NCBI GenBank assembly: GCA_013398015.1
Contig: VZRR01007845.1
Span: forward strand, 178,231-242,230
Source of the DNA: Oreocharis arfaki
Taxonomy: Eukaryota > Chordata > Aves > Passeriformes > Paramythiidae
Direction of reading: 5' to 3'
DNA: 64,000 nucleotides
In this document: piece by piece, positions 14,886-26,500 of the stretch
Position numbering within the stretch: position 1 is the stretch's first letter
Layout of the letters: every line of letters begins with the position of its first letter
Translations under genes and position numbers: made by a program
The notes under the pieces: model-generated
The model's database searches: none
Seen by the model: the letters and a program-made list of their open reading frames with translations, nothing else
Told to the model about the DNA's origin: nothing

Positions 14886-14943
14886 TACCTACCTTTATTC
14901 CCTTACTCTAGTCTCTGTTTTTAAGTAGCCTGATTAGGCATCA

Positions 14944-15095
14944 CAGGGAAGTGGTGGAATCACCATCCCTGGAAGTGTTCAAAAACTGAGTGGCCAGGGC
15001 TTGTCATAATGTGGTTTAGTGGGCACGGTTCTACTCAGTCAGAGGTTGGACCTGATGCTCTTGGGTGTCTTTTCCAACCTTAATGATTCTACAAT
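14944..15095 (+). mobile_element. CR1 LINE, 3' terminal part of a split copy
   Basis: The CR1 resumes with 'cagggaagtggtggaatcaccatccctggaagtgttcaaa', and continues through 'gtggtttagtgggcac' and 'ggttggacctgatgctcttgg' to the terminus 'tcttttccaaccttaatgattcta'. These are the standard 3' blocks of avian CR1 in sense orientation, ending in the CR1 terminal 'atgattcta' motif. Together with 14404-14511 it forms one CR1 copy interrupted by the LTR. The minus-strand open frame that overlaps it is a by-product. Confidence 0.9.
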
Positions 15096-18000
15096 TCCCA
15101 AATCCAAATGGCTCCAACAAAACAACAAGATGTTTCACAGCATTCCAATCTGAGGAATGTAAGCAGGTAAGCACCTGGCCTGAGATGTAGAAAGCAGCAC
15201 TAAAGGCTACCTTAGCCTTTAGTAATGTCTTTTTTGATAGCAGTAATACAAGCAGTCCACCAGAGACACCGAGTCTGTAAACAAGACAATATTTCATCTT
15301 GCACTTCTTGTGATTCATATCCGTGTGCTCGCTCAACAGCTTAAGATTTTTCTCTGGGGTTCTACACAATATGCCTTTTTTTTTTTTTCTGGGCTAGATA
15401 CATTGGGGAAAAAAGGTGGCCATTGAATAATTCATCCAGAATCACCTATCATTACACAACTTAGCTCAAGATTTGATAAAATACTTCACTTTAGTCATTT
15501 TCAGACACACACCTGACCCTAAAACACAAGAGAAGATACTAAACCACTGTGATGGCATACTGTTAATAAAGTGTTCATTTTAATTACCTTTCATTTTGCA
15601 TTATAAAAGAAACCATCAGCAGATATATCTTTCAACAAGACAAAATAACCCTTCATTAAAAAAAAACTTCCATGGATTGTTTTCCAGCATACATAACAAG
15701 GCATTGTGCTGGATTTATATTTGAAGCACGATAATCATAGAGATGGAGAGTACAAATGGATATTTATTGACACTCCTCATGGATAATAACATTACTTATT
15801 TTACTGTTTCATCTTGTTATCATGCAAGGAGATTTCTTAATGCTAAAATTCAACATTTTACCAAAAAGGTAGGATACTGGATATATTCAAGTAATCAAAA
15901 GGTTTCCCTATAAAAGTCTAGAATTTCAAGTAGATACCTGGCAGCTCAGATTTCATTTTAACTCTGTTTCAATGCTCCCTACTGGATCATAGTCCAGTGC
16001 TGAATTTCATATTGCACACCCAGTTTTGTGAGGCAGACTTCACAGGGAAATCCAGCATTCCTCAGTTTTTTAGTTTTATAAATTGTTAGGGACTATGCAG
16101 CTTGGATTGGGTTTTTTGATTTGACTATCCTCCCCAAGGACCACATAAATGAAAGAAACCTTCGGGCTACACTTATGTTGCCTCCCTTTTCCTTTTCTAA
16201 ATGCCAAGTCTGATTAATTTGATTCTATCCAAAATGTGAACGTGAAACACAAAGACTCTTTAATCCAACACACATACACAAAAGTTTAAATAAAAAAGAA
16301 AATTAAGCCATTAATATTCCTTAAGTGAAAGGCACATCTATGGAGTTTCTTTTTTCATGCAATATTTAAAGCAGTCTAACAAATAAATAAGCTGCTATTC
16401 TACCAGTAACTCTGGCCTACCAGAAAATTTTAAATTATTGTAAGACAACGAGCCACCAGAAAGAACTAAAGCTTTTGCTGAAATATATTCAGACATAATA
16501 CTCCATCAAGGATGAATCCTGAGCTCTAGAAGTTAAATTTTCATCAGTGCCAAAAAGATATTTAAACCCTCAACTGAAAGGATTGAAAAAGAAAGATCAG
16601 AGATTCAAAGTCTTATCCCACATGAGCACCTTGACTACTGATTGGTTACCACTGGAACAATCAACCTATTCTCAAGCCCCTTTTTTAATGATAAATGGCA
16701 AAAATTCTTTGGAAGTCATTAAATGAAAAACTTTACAATCCCTGAAAGCGCCTGATAATGACAAAATTGACTTCTAGATAGCTCTGCTCATACAATTAAC
16801 AATATTCAGAGGGAGGTGTGTTAGCAGATGCCTCTATATCCATTTAAAAATAATGTTTAGCTCAGTGAAATAAATCTCTTTTTAATCAGCAATGCTTTAA
16901 AAGCTAAATTACAGCTAGAGTATGTAATGAAGAGATAAAACTGTCTGAATAAGAATCAAAATTAATATAAAGAAATTAAGTTATAATTGCTTGAGGAGAG
17001 GGAACTATCTACCTTTATGAGATAGTTACAAAAGGCAAATCACAGTAGTTGCACTGAACTCTTGTTCACAGCCTGCTTTTCTTCTAATCTCAAATTTTTT
17101 GAGGACCCAAAGCAGAACTTCTGTAGATTTTAGGGCAACACATAAAACCTGATCCCTCCAGGTCAGATTTGATAGAATGACTTAATTTTGAAATGATTAT
17201 CTACTTTCCAAAGCATTGCAAATGCTGCTACAGGGTGCTCAGGAGTAGCATAAATCAATTTAGGAAGTCTGTTAAACAGCAGCAATTTCCAATTCCCCAG
17301 GAGAAGCAGCGATGCTCTCTACTTTTATCTGTGTTATTTTAAAGGTCCAACTTACCTAGTTTACAGAATTTTCAAGGTAATGAAGCTCAAAAAAATATTA
17401 TCCTTTTTATTAACTGAACACGTTTGCTTCTCATAAATGCAACCAACTCCTAAAGAAATAAATAGAGCAAGATATGCAAAAGGGACAAGATTCTTGAGAT
17501 TGGGATGTTCTGTAGTTCTCCATACTGACAGAGCACTAATGCCACATCCTCTAGTTCAAATTAAATCAGGAACCCTCACACAAGAGCAGTAATGGAAAAG
17601 TAATTTGCAAATTTTCAGCCTACGACTGGGTGGCAGGCCAGCACCTGCCAGCTGGTGTTAACATCAGACCACGAACACAATACAGGATGTATTAATTGCG
17701 TAATTTGGGACGTGCTACTCCTTGAAAGGTACATAAATGTTCATCTAAGCATACCACAACAAGTTAATTCTTTCTCTGTAATACAGCTCTAATGTATACC
17801 CAAGGATGCCTGTTTAAAATTTGTATTGGATATGCACTGCCTCAACCCTTTGTCTTACTTAAAGTTGGTAGAGGTCAAAAAGTCCCTGATCTGAACATCA
17901 TTGCATTGAATCATAGAGGATGACTGGATCCAAATCCCACTGACAGTATCAGGAAATTTCTTAGGAGGCGTTGAGTCCTGAGAGAAATGCAAGGATGCTC

Positions 18001-20450
18001 TCTGCAGATCCAAACCCACCAGGTACCATCTCTGGATGCTCCAAATTATCAGCTAACACCCTGCTGACACATCAAGGCAGGATTTGGCACCACAGTCAGG
18101 CCCTACAGAGCTCAGCTTTTCAAGCAAATTCTGAGTTGCACTTTGCAGCCCAGCTGGGAACCAGCACCCTGAAATTAAGATTCCATTCCATGTAGGCTTT
18201 ATTGCAGCTTGAGGAATGAATTTCTATTCAGGCAGCCTGGCTGCTGCACCTTTGCAGCTTTATACAACAGCTCTTCCTCTGCTTTCTGAACATACACAGT
18301 CTCGTTCTTGCAGCAGCTTCACAGCTGCATGACCGACCAAACGAATCCAGACCACGCTGCCATTATTCAGAGCCACAGCTCACAGAGTCTTCATAACAGC
18401 AGGGCAACATTTCAGTCTCACAGCTCTACCCGTGACCACACAGCAGCCCCTCGCAGCTGATTTACCAAAGCAAATCCCAATTGCACTGGGTTAGACACCA
18501 AACCCATCGCCTGCAGTCTGGGAGGACATCCCCAGAGAGAGACAAAATTAAACTTCTAGAGAACAGCACCATGGAGAGAACTAATGGAATTTCACTCTCA
18601 TTGCAGAAGCTTATACAGACTGTGCCATATCACAGGAACTAGCTGCACCTTAAATCCCAGCTACAAAGATGGGAGAAAGGAAGAAACTTACAGTGAATGC
18701 TTAAGTGAATCAAGTGTCTGCATTCAGTTCTTCCAAAATTTGACTGTTTTGCTTCAAAGGAATCTGTAATCTCAAGAAATCAGAATAGAAAGTGTTTTCA
18801 AAACCTTGCAGACAAAAAAGAAAAATCTCATTTTCAGGCAGTGTGAACCGGTCAGATACATTTGTACGGATTAACCTAAAAGTATCGACAGAACAAGAAA
18901 AGGGGAACAGATTTGTGAAACACTGTTTCTGTAATAAAGTAGGTATTTATAAATTTATACCTGGAGAGACAGGTACTTTCACAAATTAATTTCTTTTCTG
19001 CAGTTTTTGTTTCTCTGCAAAACCACATTTTTCACTCATTAGTGGTTTTTTCATTTTCCCGTTTAGAATCTTTTTGCTTTCTTCCTCCTCTTTCTCAAAT
19101 GTCTAAACAAAAAGGGAGAGTTCTCTACCATTTGAGAAAGAGACAATACTGGAATAAACTCCTGACAACATGAATTATAGTCGTAGGTTTTCTTTGACAT
19201 ATTTCTAGATAAAATGTTAAAAAGCACAAAAAAAGTATCTGTGAGCTAAAAGGAAGGGAAAACACTAGAACTAAAATAAAATAGAAGTGAAAACATGATT
19301 ACTTCATTTTCTTTTCCCATAACCTCAGCAGATAATTGATATTACCAATTTAAAAGCTTCAAACTGTACATTTTCCTCTATTTATTACTGCAGCAATCCA
19401 TTTGAGGGAGTCTGCCTAATTTTTAATAAAACTTACAAAGTCTTGCCTTGTTTTTGTTTTCTGCAAGGAACTGGGGATATCTATTCAAGTAGCCTGAGGT
19501 CTCTGTTATTTCTGCTCAACATCTAAATCCATCTGAGAAAGGACCTAAGGTACTCTAATAATGACTAGCATGCCTGTCACATGGAAATACACCTACCAGT
19601 ACTTAGTGCACTGTGACAGTCTACATGAAAGTTTATTTATTTCAGTCTCAAAACCACAACTCAAAACTTGGAAACTTCCAAACTTACTTTCCTTCTTCCT
19701 CTATAATTTTGAGGAAATTACCTGGCATAAGCTCAAGATTCTTCAGGATACTGACCAAAACACTCCATGTGATGTAAAGCACGCAGTGAAAGCGTGCCAT
19801 GGTAGCACTGCCCTGGGGGATCATTCAGTAAAGAAACAGGTGCCTCTGCTTTCCCTATTTATTGCTATTTTACTGCCCAGTGAACTGCATCAGTCCCAGG
19901 GCAGTGTAACCTGTGTCCTACAGCTCATTTCACAGGCAGTTTTAGACAAACAGTAAACATGAATTCACCAGCAGAAGAGGCTTCCAGTTTCTCTGAGGGG
20001 TTATTTTCACTCTGGAGTGGTAACCACCTCCACAATTCCCTGAAGTACTAATTGCTGAAAGCCAGGAGAGTATTTCAGGGAAGCTGATGTTCGACACGTT
20101 TTTTTTCCTTTCCTCCATATGCACTGGCTGCTGCCAGAGACAGGACAACATAGCAGAAAAGCCTCCCTAGGAGTAACTCTATATTCATTATATCATCCAT
20201 ACATTGTACCATGCATTATGTGCTGTACAGTGCAGTGCTCATTACACAACGCATGTATTACATAACACACTGGCAATTTCTGAAGCAGGTAATTATGCAA
20301 TGTAACTTATTAACCAAAATTCATGCAGCAAACTCTGATCCTGTGAAATATGCCTGATTAGGTATTTTTAAAATGTAAGAGAGAAAAAGAAAATGGGAAG
20401 ACAATCTTCATGTGCTTCTGCTTGGTAATCAACACTTTTTTGACTCCAAG
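15096..20450. other. Unique AT-rich DNA, no gene seen
   Basis: The sequence is strongly AT-rich, with a T12 run near 15376 and stretches with no open frame above 60 codons (15.4-17.9 kb). The 131-codon plus frame at 19561-19956 shows no recognisable domain and lacks supporting splice or promoter signals. I recognise no repeats. Confidence 0.55.
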
Positions 20451-20580
20451 GGTCAGATATGCAAAAGCTGTAGCTGAAGTTCCAGAACAATATTTTCATC
20501 AGGAGAAAGTCTGGCCAGAGAAATACAAGCCCCTTGGTTCTCATGTAATACTGGTCATGCAGACACTAAATACATCCCTT
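20451..20580 (+). other. Candidate internal exon (unrecognised)
   Basis: The interval follows a good acceptor, a T-rich tract ending 'cttttttgactccaag', and ends at a consensus donor, gtaagtatt. It is 130 nt long and open in one frame (intron phase 2 in, phase 0 out). The predicted peptide includes AEVPEQYFHQEKVWPEKYKP, which looks like ordinary soluble protein. The frame also runs upstream to an ATG at 20410, so a chance open frame is possible. I recognise no family. Pseudo-exons of this quality are common in introns and no neighbouring exon with a matching phase was found, so this remains a hypothesis. Confidence 0.22.
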
Positions 20581-23500
20581 GTAAGTATTTTCAGAACTTA
20601 ATTCATGAAAGTAACATTCTAATTTTGCGCACTAGCCTGAAAGAGGCTAAATAAAAATGCATAAGCTTTCATCCCTTTATCTGAAATGGCAGAGCTATCA
20701 GTGTGGTGTGTTACAGTAATGAGTTACCACATTGAGTTAAAAGGGAGTAGTACCTCTGTTACTCTGAATTTTAGTAAGAGGGAAAGGATTAACTAATAGT
20801 AATAGTGAGATATTTATTGATGGGAGCCCTAGTAACAAAGCAAAATAAGCAGAGTACCCCATGATCTCTTCCCAGTTTTACACAAGACATCCTTTTGGAT
20901 CTCTTCCTCAATGAGCCTCTGCAAAAAGGTGAAAGCATGACAGGTATTAAAGAGGGTAATTAATGCAACACTCGGTTTTGCCTTACATTCTTCACAAGGT
21001 AAAACATAAGGGCATGTCAGAAAAAGAGGTCAGCGGTAACCAGGGTGTGAGGAACTAATCTGCAGTATGAGCTGTGGTGTTTGAGATGGACACAGATTAC
21101 ATTAATCTGTGTGACCTGCCTGCAGTGACTCCGGCCATGTGACACCGAGAACAGTCATGTCAGGCTCCTGCAGATTAATGCTTCCACAGGAGGCAGGGGG
21201 AGAGGCACTCAGCACAGCTCCTCACCTCACAAGGAGTGCAACTGACAGCATAAATAAGAGAGATTTCCAAGCCAAGTACATCTTACTGAATTTCTCTGTC
21301 ACTTTGGTGTGCTTGCATTCAACACGAGCCAGCAAGGATTCACTTTTATGCCTTCCTGCGCACAACACTCCGTGGTTCCAAAGATTAGTTTAGTAACAAC
21401 CTCTTTAGGATGCAAATGTAAGACACCGCTTGTTTTCCGAGGAAACTCTTGCCTCCCACTCGAATACAAGCCCACAGAAGGACTCCCATGAATAAATCTC
21501 ATTGTGGAAATCCCAAGGCTGTTGCTGAATGAGCAGCAGCACCTTTCAGAGGTGGCATGTGAGTGAACCCTTCCTTGCCTCTGTGAGCTAAGAAATACAC
21601 AGAGCCAAAAAAACTGCAAGGAAGGGCAGTCACACACACAAATGCACTGTTTGAGTTGTATGAATAGCTTTCCATTAAGTGCCATTAAAAACAGTCATAA
21701 ACCCCAGTTTATACTCCTGCAATATGCTTCATTTCCCAGTTTAGGCTTGGCTTATACATTAAAAGTTGTTTCCTCTCAGGCAAACAGAGATGACTATCAG
21801 TTTCTTCATGGGACTCCACATGCCAAACTCTTTATAGCCCAGGGACTTTATTACACACATCTTCCTGCCAAAAAGTGAAATTACTGATCTGAGCTTTCAT
21901 TTTTTTCTGCACTCGCAAACCTTCATCTGAAGGAAATCCAACTACACAATGCTTTTCTATATTCAGTTTTCTCTAGGATCCAAATTCTTTGGATCCCATG
22001 CTCCAGCTGGGATTTATTTTTAGTCCAGATGACATTTGTTGTTAGAGTCACAATATGCAAAGAGACCTGGACCCAGTGTTTGCTGTGGTTGGCATTAATT
22101 TCTCAGTGCAGCTTCCAGTCCAGAATTTTGCTTAGTACGGGACCACTTCTGAGGACAATGGAGGATTATATTAATTGATGAGAACGGACACCTGATGAAC
22201 CACTGGGGTTAAAAGAGCTGAAATTCATTCATATTCTGTTCAGGTTCAAACCTTCAGTTTCCACACTTCCCAGCAAAATAGCATAGTGGAATCTTCCCTG
22301 CTAGCCTAGTTTCCCACTATTATATTTTTCAAAACGTATTCTTTATCTCTCCCTGCAAAGACAATCAGAAAGGTTTGCGGTTTTTCTTCTGTGAAGGATG
22401 ATCATGAATTTTCCTCTACAAAACATAAAGGGACCATAAAACAGAAGATGTAAATTGATAGAACTGTCAGCTTCAAAAGACAGATGAATCCTATATTGCC
22501 CCGAGAAAGAGTACCCAGGGCCAAGACTCAAGTGATTTCCCTTTAAAATACCCTGGTATCTCAATGAGTCTTTGAAAACATTTTGATAAGCAGAGCAGGG
22601 TGAGGATACAACAGATAAATTTCCTCTCCTGGGTTTTGAGGGGCTGTCTTGCCTGCTGACATCTCAAAGAAAGAAACTTTTCAGAACTAATTTTAACCAT
22701 TACAGAGCAAAGCAGCTCAGCTGAACACGGGGCAAGCTTTCCTGACTGCCTCTAAGGCACACAGGAACTTGTATCCCATTTGAAATTGCTACAAACAACT
22801 TTGCCTGGGTGTTGCCACACAGGCTGCAAGACAATTGTAAGAGATACCCACGATTCAGAGGAAGGCATCACGATCTGGAAAGCCCAAGAATGCATTCAAT
22901 AAACTGGATTACTCAACAGCTTCTTATATCCCTACGTACCATTTCTCCACAAGCACAATGGGAGATCAGGACAGCTTCCATCAGTGCTCTCAGGGGCCTG
23001 CATTCCTTGGGAAATAAAACCCTTCTCTGAATGGTGAGACTGCTGTACTGCTATGAGTGCAGATCCTTAGCAGGCATAGGGCAGAACCATTCCACCTGAC
23101 TCCGTGAAACTACACAGAGCATGGTGAGAACCTGTTCTGAGTAGCAAATAACTTACTGGGTGGTAAAAGGGTTTAGATGTGTTTATTCAAAGTGAGTTTA
23201 TAACAGACTCTTGCTACATCAACTCACAAAGTGAAGTAGAATGTCCATCAAAAATGTGCCCCCATTAACATCTTCTTGGAGAAATATTTATCCTGTACAC
23301 AAAAACCTATGTGATAATAGCAAGATACACTGGCTGCACTGAATTAGAAACAATACCAGTTGATTAGATGGCTATCTTTATCTATGCCAGTTAAGGATTT
23401 TTACATTTTACTACAGACATCTGGATTTAACAAAGCCGTTGTTAGAGGCATTAAAATACCTCTCACCTTTCATTAAAAATGTTTTATTAATAAATCAGGG

Positions 23501-26500
23501 TCAAGGATACAAAGAGTAGACATGGAATAAAGCCTTTTGCATCCATGAACCTGTCCTGTGGCCACCTGTTCTGAAAACTGATGTTGCTCTAGGAAAAAAA
23601 AAAAAAACAACCAAACAACCAATAAAGCTCCTATCTTTTTCAGTCTCAGCCTGTTTTAACTCTTTTTACAGAGCACAAAGAAACCAGGGTGAACATTTTG
23701 TGTTTGAACTGATAGGTCGGAGTAGTGGTTGGTATCCAACTAAATGGCAAAGGAAATGATGCATAAAGAAGGGAATTGTAATGCAGCCATGGATCACTTC
23801 TGACACTTTCAATTAAGGTTTTGTTTAGTTAAGCACTTACAAGTTTTAATGAACGGTTTAGCAAAAAATTAATTAAAAGACTTCCACTTTTCTTAAGTTG
23901 CCTGACTTCACAAAAAAAAACCCCAAAACCCTAACGCATTGTATTTGTATTTTATTGTTTTCATACATTTTACTTTCAGATAATTGCACTCCAGAGCAAT
24001 ACTAAGCTCTAATACTGAATTCTTTGCAAACTAAGCACTCTACACAGAGTTTGCTCTTCTTTTACTAGGAACACTTGCATGCCAAGATTCGTAAATTTGA
24101 ATTATTAACACAGTCATTTTTTTAATATCTCCATTTCATGAAGGAAGGATTATTCCATCTACAGAAATGCATCTAGTAAGAATTGAAAATCAACTATAAG
24201 ACTGAAAATCTCTCCATAATTAAAGCAGAACCTAAGTAAATCCCTAGGGTGAACTTCAGCAGAGTAGTTTCATCTGGCAATGCTCTCCTTCCTGCTATTT
24301 ACTGAGAATGTGTGTTGCTACGATATAGAAAAAAAAATAATCAAGGTATTTGTTCATACTCATTTTACAGCAGTACTTGTAAAAACACTGCATCTCTCAA
24401 TGTGCTACTGTGAAAACTTCTGTCTTCCTTCCAAAATCATTTTCATTCCTGCTACTCTTGAATTTATCAATTACCTTCCCAGTGAAACCCCAGCTGTTGG
24501 AGGGAGTGGAGAGGTAAAACACTTTTTTATTTTTATTTATCCTTGAATGCATCAGACATGTAGAATTTCTTCCCCACTCAAAGACTGGTTTGATGAGAAC
24601 CACCAGGAATGAGAATCTGCACAAACTACAGGGCTTGAGATCACTTCAGAAAAGAAAAACAAAACAATCCAAAAAAACCCCTACAAACAGCAGGGCCTGA
24701 CAATCCAAACCATACTGCAGGTTTCACGCTGCATTTCCTTGCTTTGGAACCCACAAGTATTTGCAGTATCAGCCAAAACACAGGAAAAAGCTCTACAATT
24801 AAAAATGTGCAATTATTGTATTTCAGTGGTAGTTTTTTTAGCTGAGAGAAAACAATGCAACTTGCAGACAACCACTCCCAGTCCATTTCACAATTTCAAC
24901 ATTTACAAACATAATTTCTTTCAAGGAGGTTTAATGTCCCTCTTGAAGTTGCTCAGGAAATTTGCCCAGGTTTCGCTCCATGATAACACAGGAGATTTGA
25001 GTCCTAACATAAATATTCCAACAGTTTTGCATTTCCTGTTAAACAGCAATATATTTCTACACCATCCAAAACAAGAGTGAGGGAGTACCTATTCTCACAA
25101 AAATGAAGTATGCTCTTAGAAACAATGACTTTGCTTTTATTAATTTCAATAAAACCTTTAAAACAGTTTAAATAATGACCTACATTATCATAGTTTCAAA
25201 TTTGACTTCTTTTAGTATTTCTTAAACACAGTCTGGAGAATGTGCTTGTTGAAAAAGCAGGCATGTGCAGTTTATGGGTTACATCCAACTGATAAATCTC
25301 AGCCATAGGGAAGTGCTAAATTACTTCGCAAAATCATAGATGTTAATATCTAGTGGGCAATTAATTTGATTTCCCAAGAAGCTTGTTCCCCTGACTAAAT
25401 TCATTTGCATGCATTTATGGTGTGTTGGACACTATTCCTGATCTATCCTCTAAATCAGAATTAAACACAAGAGCTAAGATCCAAGGAGAAAAGGCTCTCT
25501 CTTTCCCTGTTTAATAGCTTGATGCTGCTAGTGGCATCACAGCTATTATGGACAAAATAGCATTATTCATATTTCAGAATCTCTGTGTACTTTTGGGGAA
25601 AAGAGACAGTCATCGGTATCAGGAACAAAAAACAAACAAAGGAGGAAAGAAACTCAAAAGGTTCACAGCTTTCATTTCAGAAAACAAAACGTCTTCACAG
25701 GAGATAGGGCCACATTCTCTATTTTCATTCTCAGGAACAAATATTACAGAATTAATTCCTCCCCATAACTTTCAGCCTCCTGCTTCCAGCAAGGTTGATT
25801 ATGACAAGACATTTATGCTTCCTTGGAAAGCAGTCAGATGCAGCAAAAATTGTCTTTTAAGTCTACAAAATTTTTACAACCATATGCAAGAACTTGCACT
25901 GTTTGCTGCTCTCTCTACAAAACAGCCTTCCAAATGCACCACCAATGTATTACCTTTGTGCTGCTAGAGAATGATTTATTCTCTGAAATAATGCCTTCAC
26001 TTGGCTTTGAAAAATCATTAATGAAAGCAGCTATTACAACATCAACCTCAGAAATGCCATTAAAACATATCTATACATTTATTCATGCATAAAGTTTGAC
26101 ATTGCAACTCTTATTACCACAGTGTGCTGCTTTGCTAGCCAACATTTTTTTGAAATGTTTAAAAACTTACTTGCTTAACAGCTGCCTACAGAGAGTTCAT
26201 GATCACTTTATATTCACTTCTCATTAAAGTCCAGAATTCCAGCTACATGGTATCGTTTTGTGTCCTTTTTCATCCATTTAAGACAGGTTCCCAGACTGAA
26301 ATATCACATCTTAGCATATTTCCCATTTCTGGGACGTATATTTAAAACAGCTTATTCACCATCAGTGCCAACATGCTGACATCCCACAATATTTTTTGCA
26401 GGAAAAACACTACTTTGTCCCTTGCGTTTATGCAACTAAGCAAGTTTGGGGGTTTTTTTTAAGCAGAATTTTTGTTCCTTCCTATTTCTCTCAGAAATCT

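Larger units (their letters stand above)
14512..14943 (+). mobile_element. Solo LTR of an endogenous retrovirus, inserted in CR1
   Basis: The 432-bp element has canonical TG...CA ends. The first bases, TGATGCCTTAA, are matched by TTAGGCATCA at the end, an almost perfect terminal inverted repeat. A TATA-like box (TATAAAA, 14783-14789) precedes an AATAAA signal (14880-14885) by about 95 bp. This is the U3-R-U5 order expected for an LTR read on the plus strand. No gag, pol or env sequence and no second LTR lie nearby, so it is most simply a solo LTR left after recombination between two LTRs. It sits exactly at a break in a CR1. The flanks overlap by about 4 bp against the expected CR1 sequence ('gagc' left, 'cagg' right), a possible eroded target-site duplication. 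The ERV class is not determined. A terminal-inverted-repeat DNA element is the alternative, but the TATA/AATAAA layout argues against it. Confidence 0.75.

Noticed and set aside
15031..15369. 112-codon minus-strand frame
   Set aside because: Its first part is the antisense of the CR1 3' terminus; not a gene.
17355..17390. Minus-strand CTAG|GTAAGT donor
   Set aside because: All three frames of the only plausible exon upstream contain or end in a stop.
19561..19956. 131-codon plus-strand open frame
   Set aside because: No recognisable domain, no splice or promoter signals, and the length is within chance for a 64-kb window.
25548..25967. 139-codon plus-strand open frame
   Set aside because: Composition reflects AT-rich DNA, with no domain. 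An overlapping frame in another phase is similarly open.
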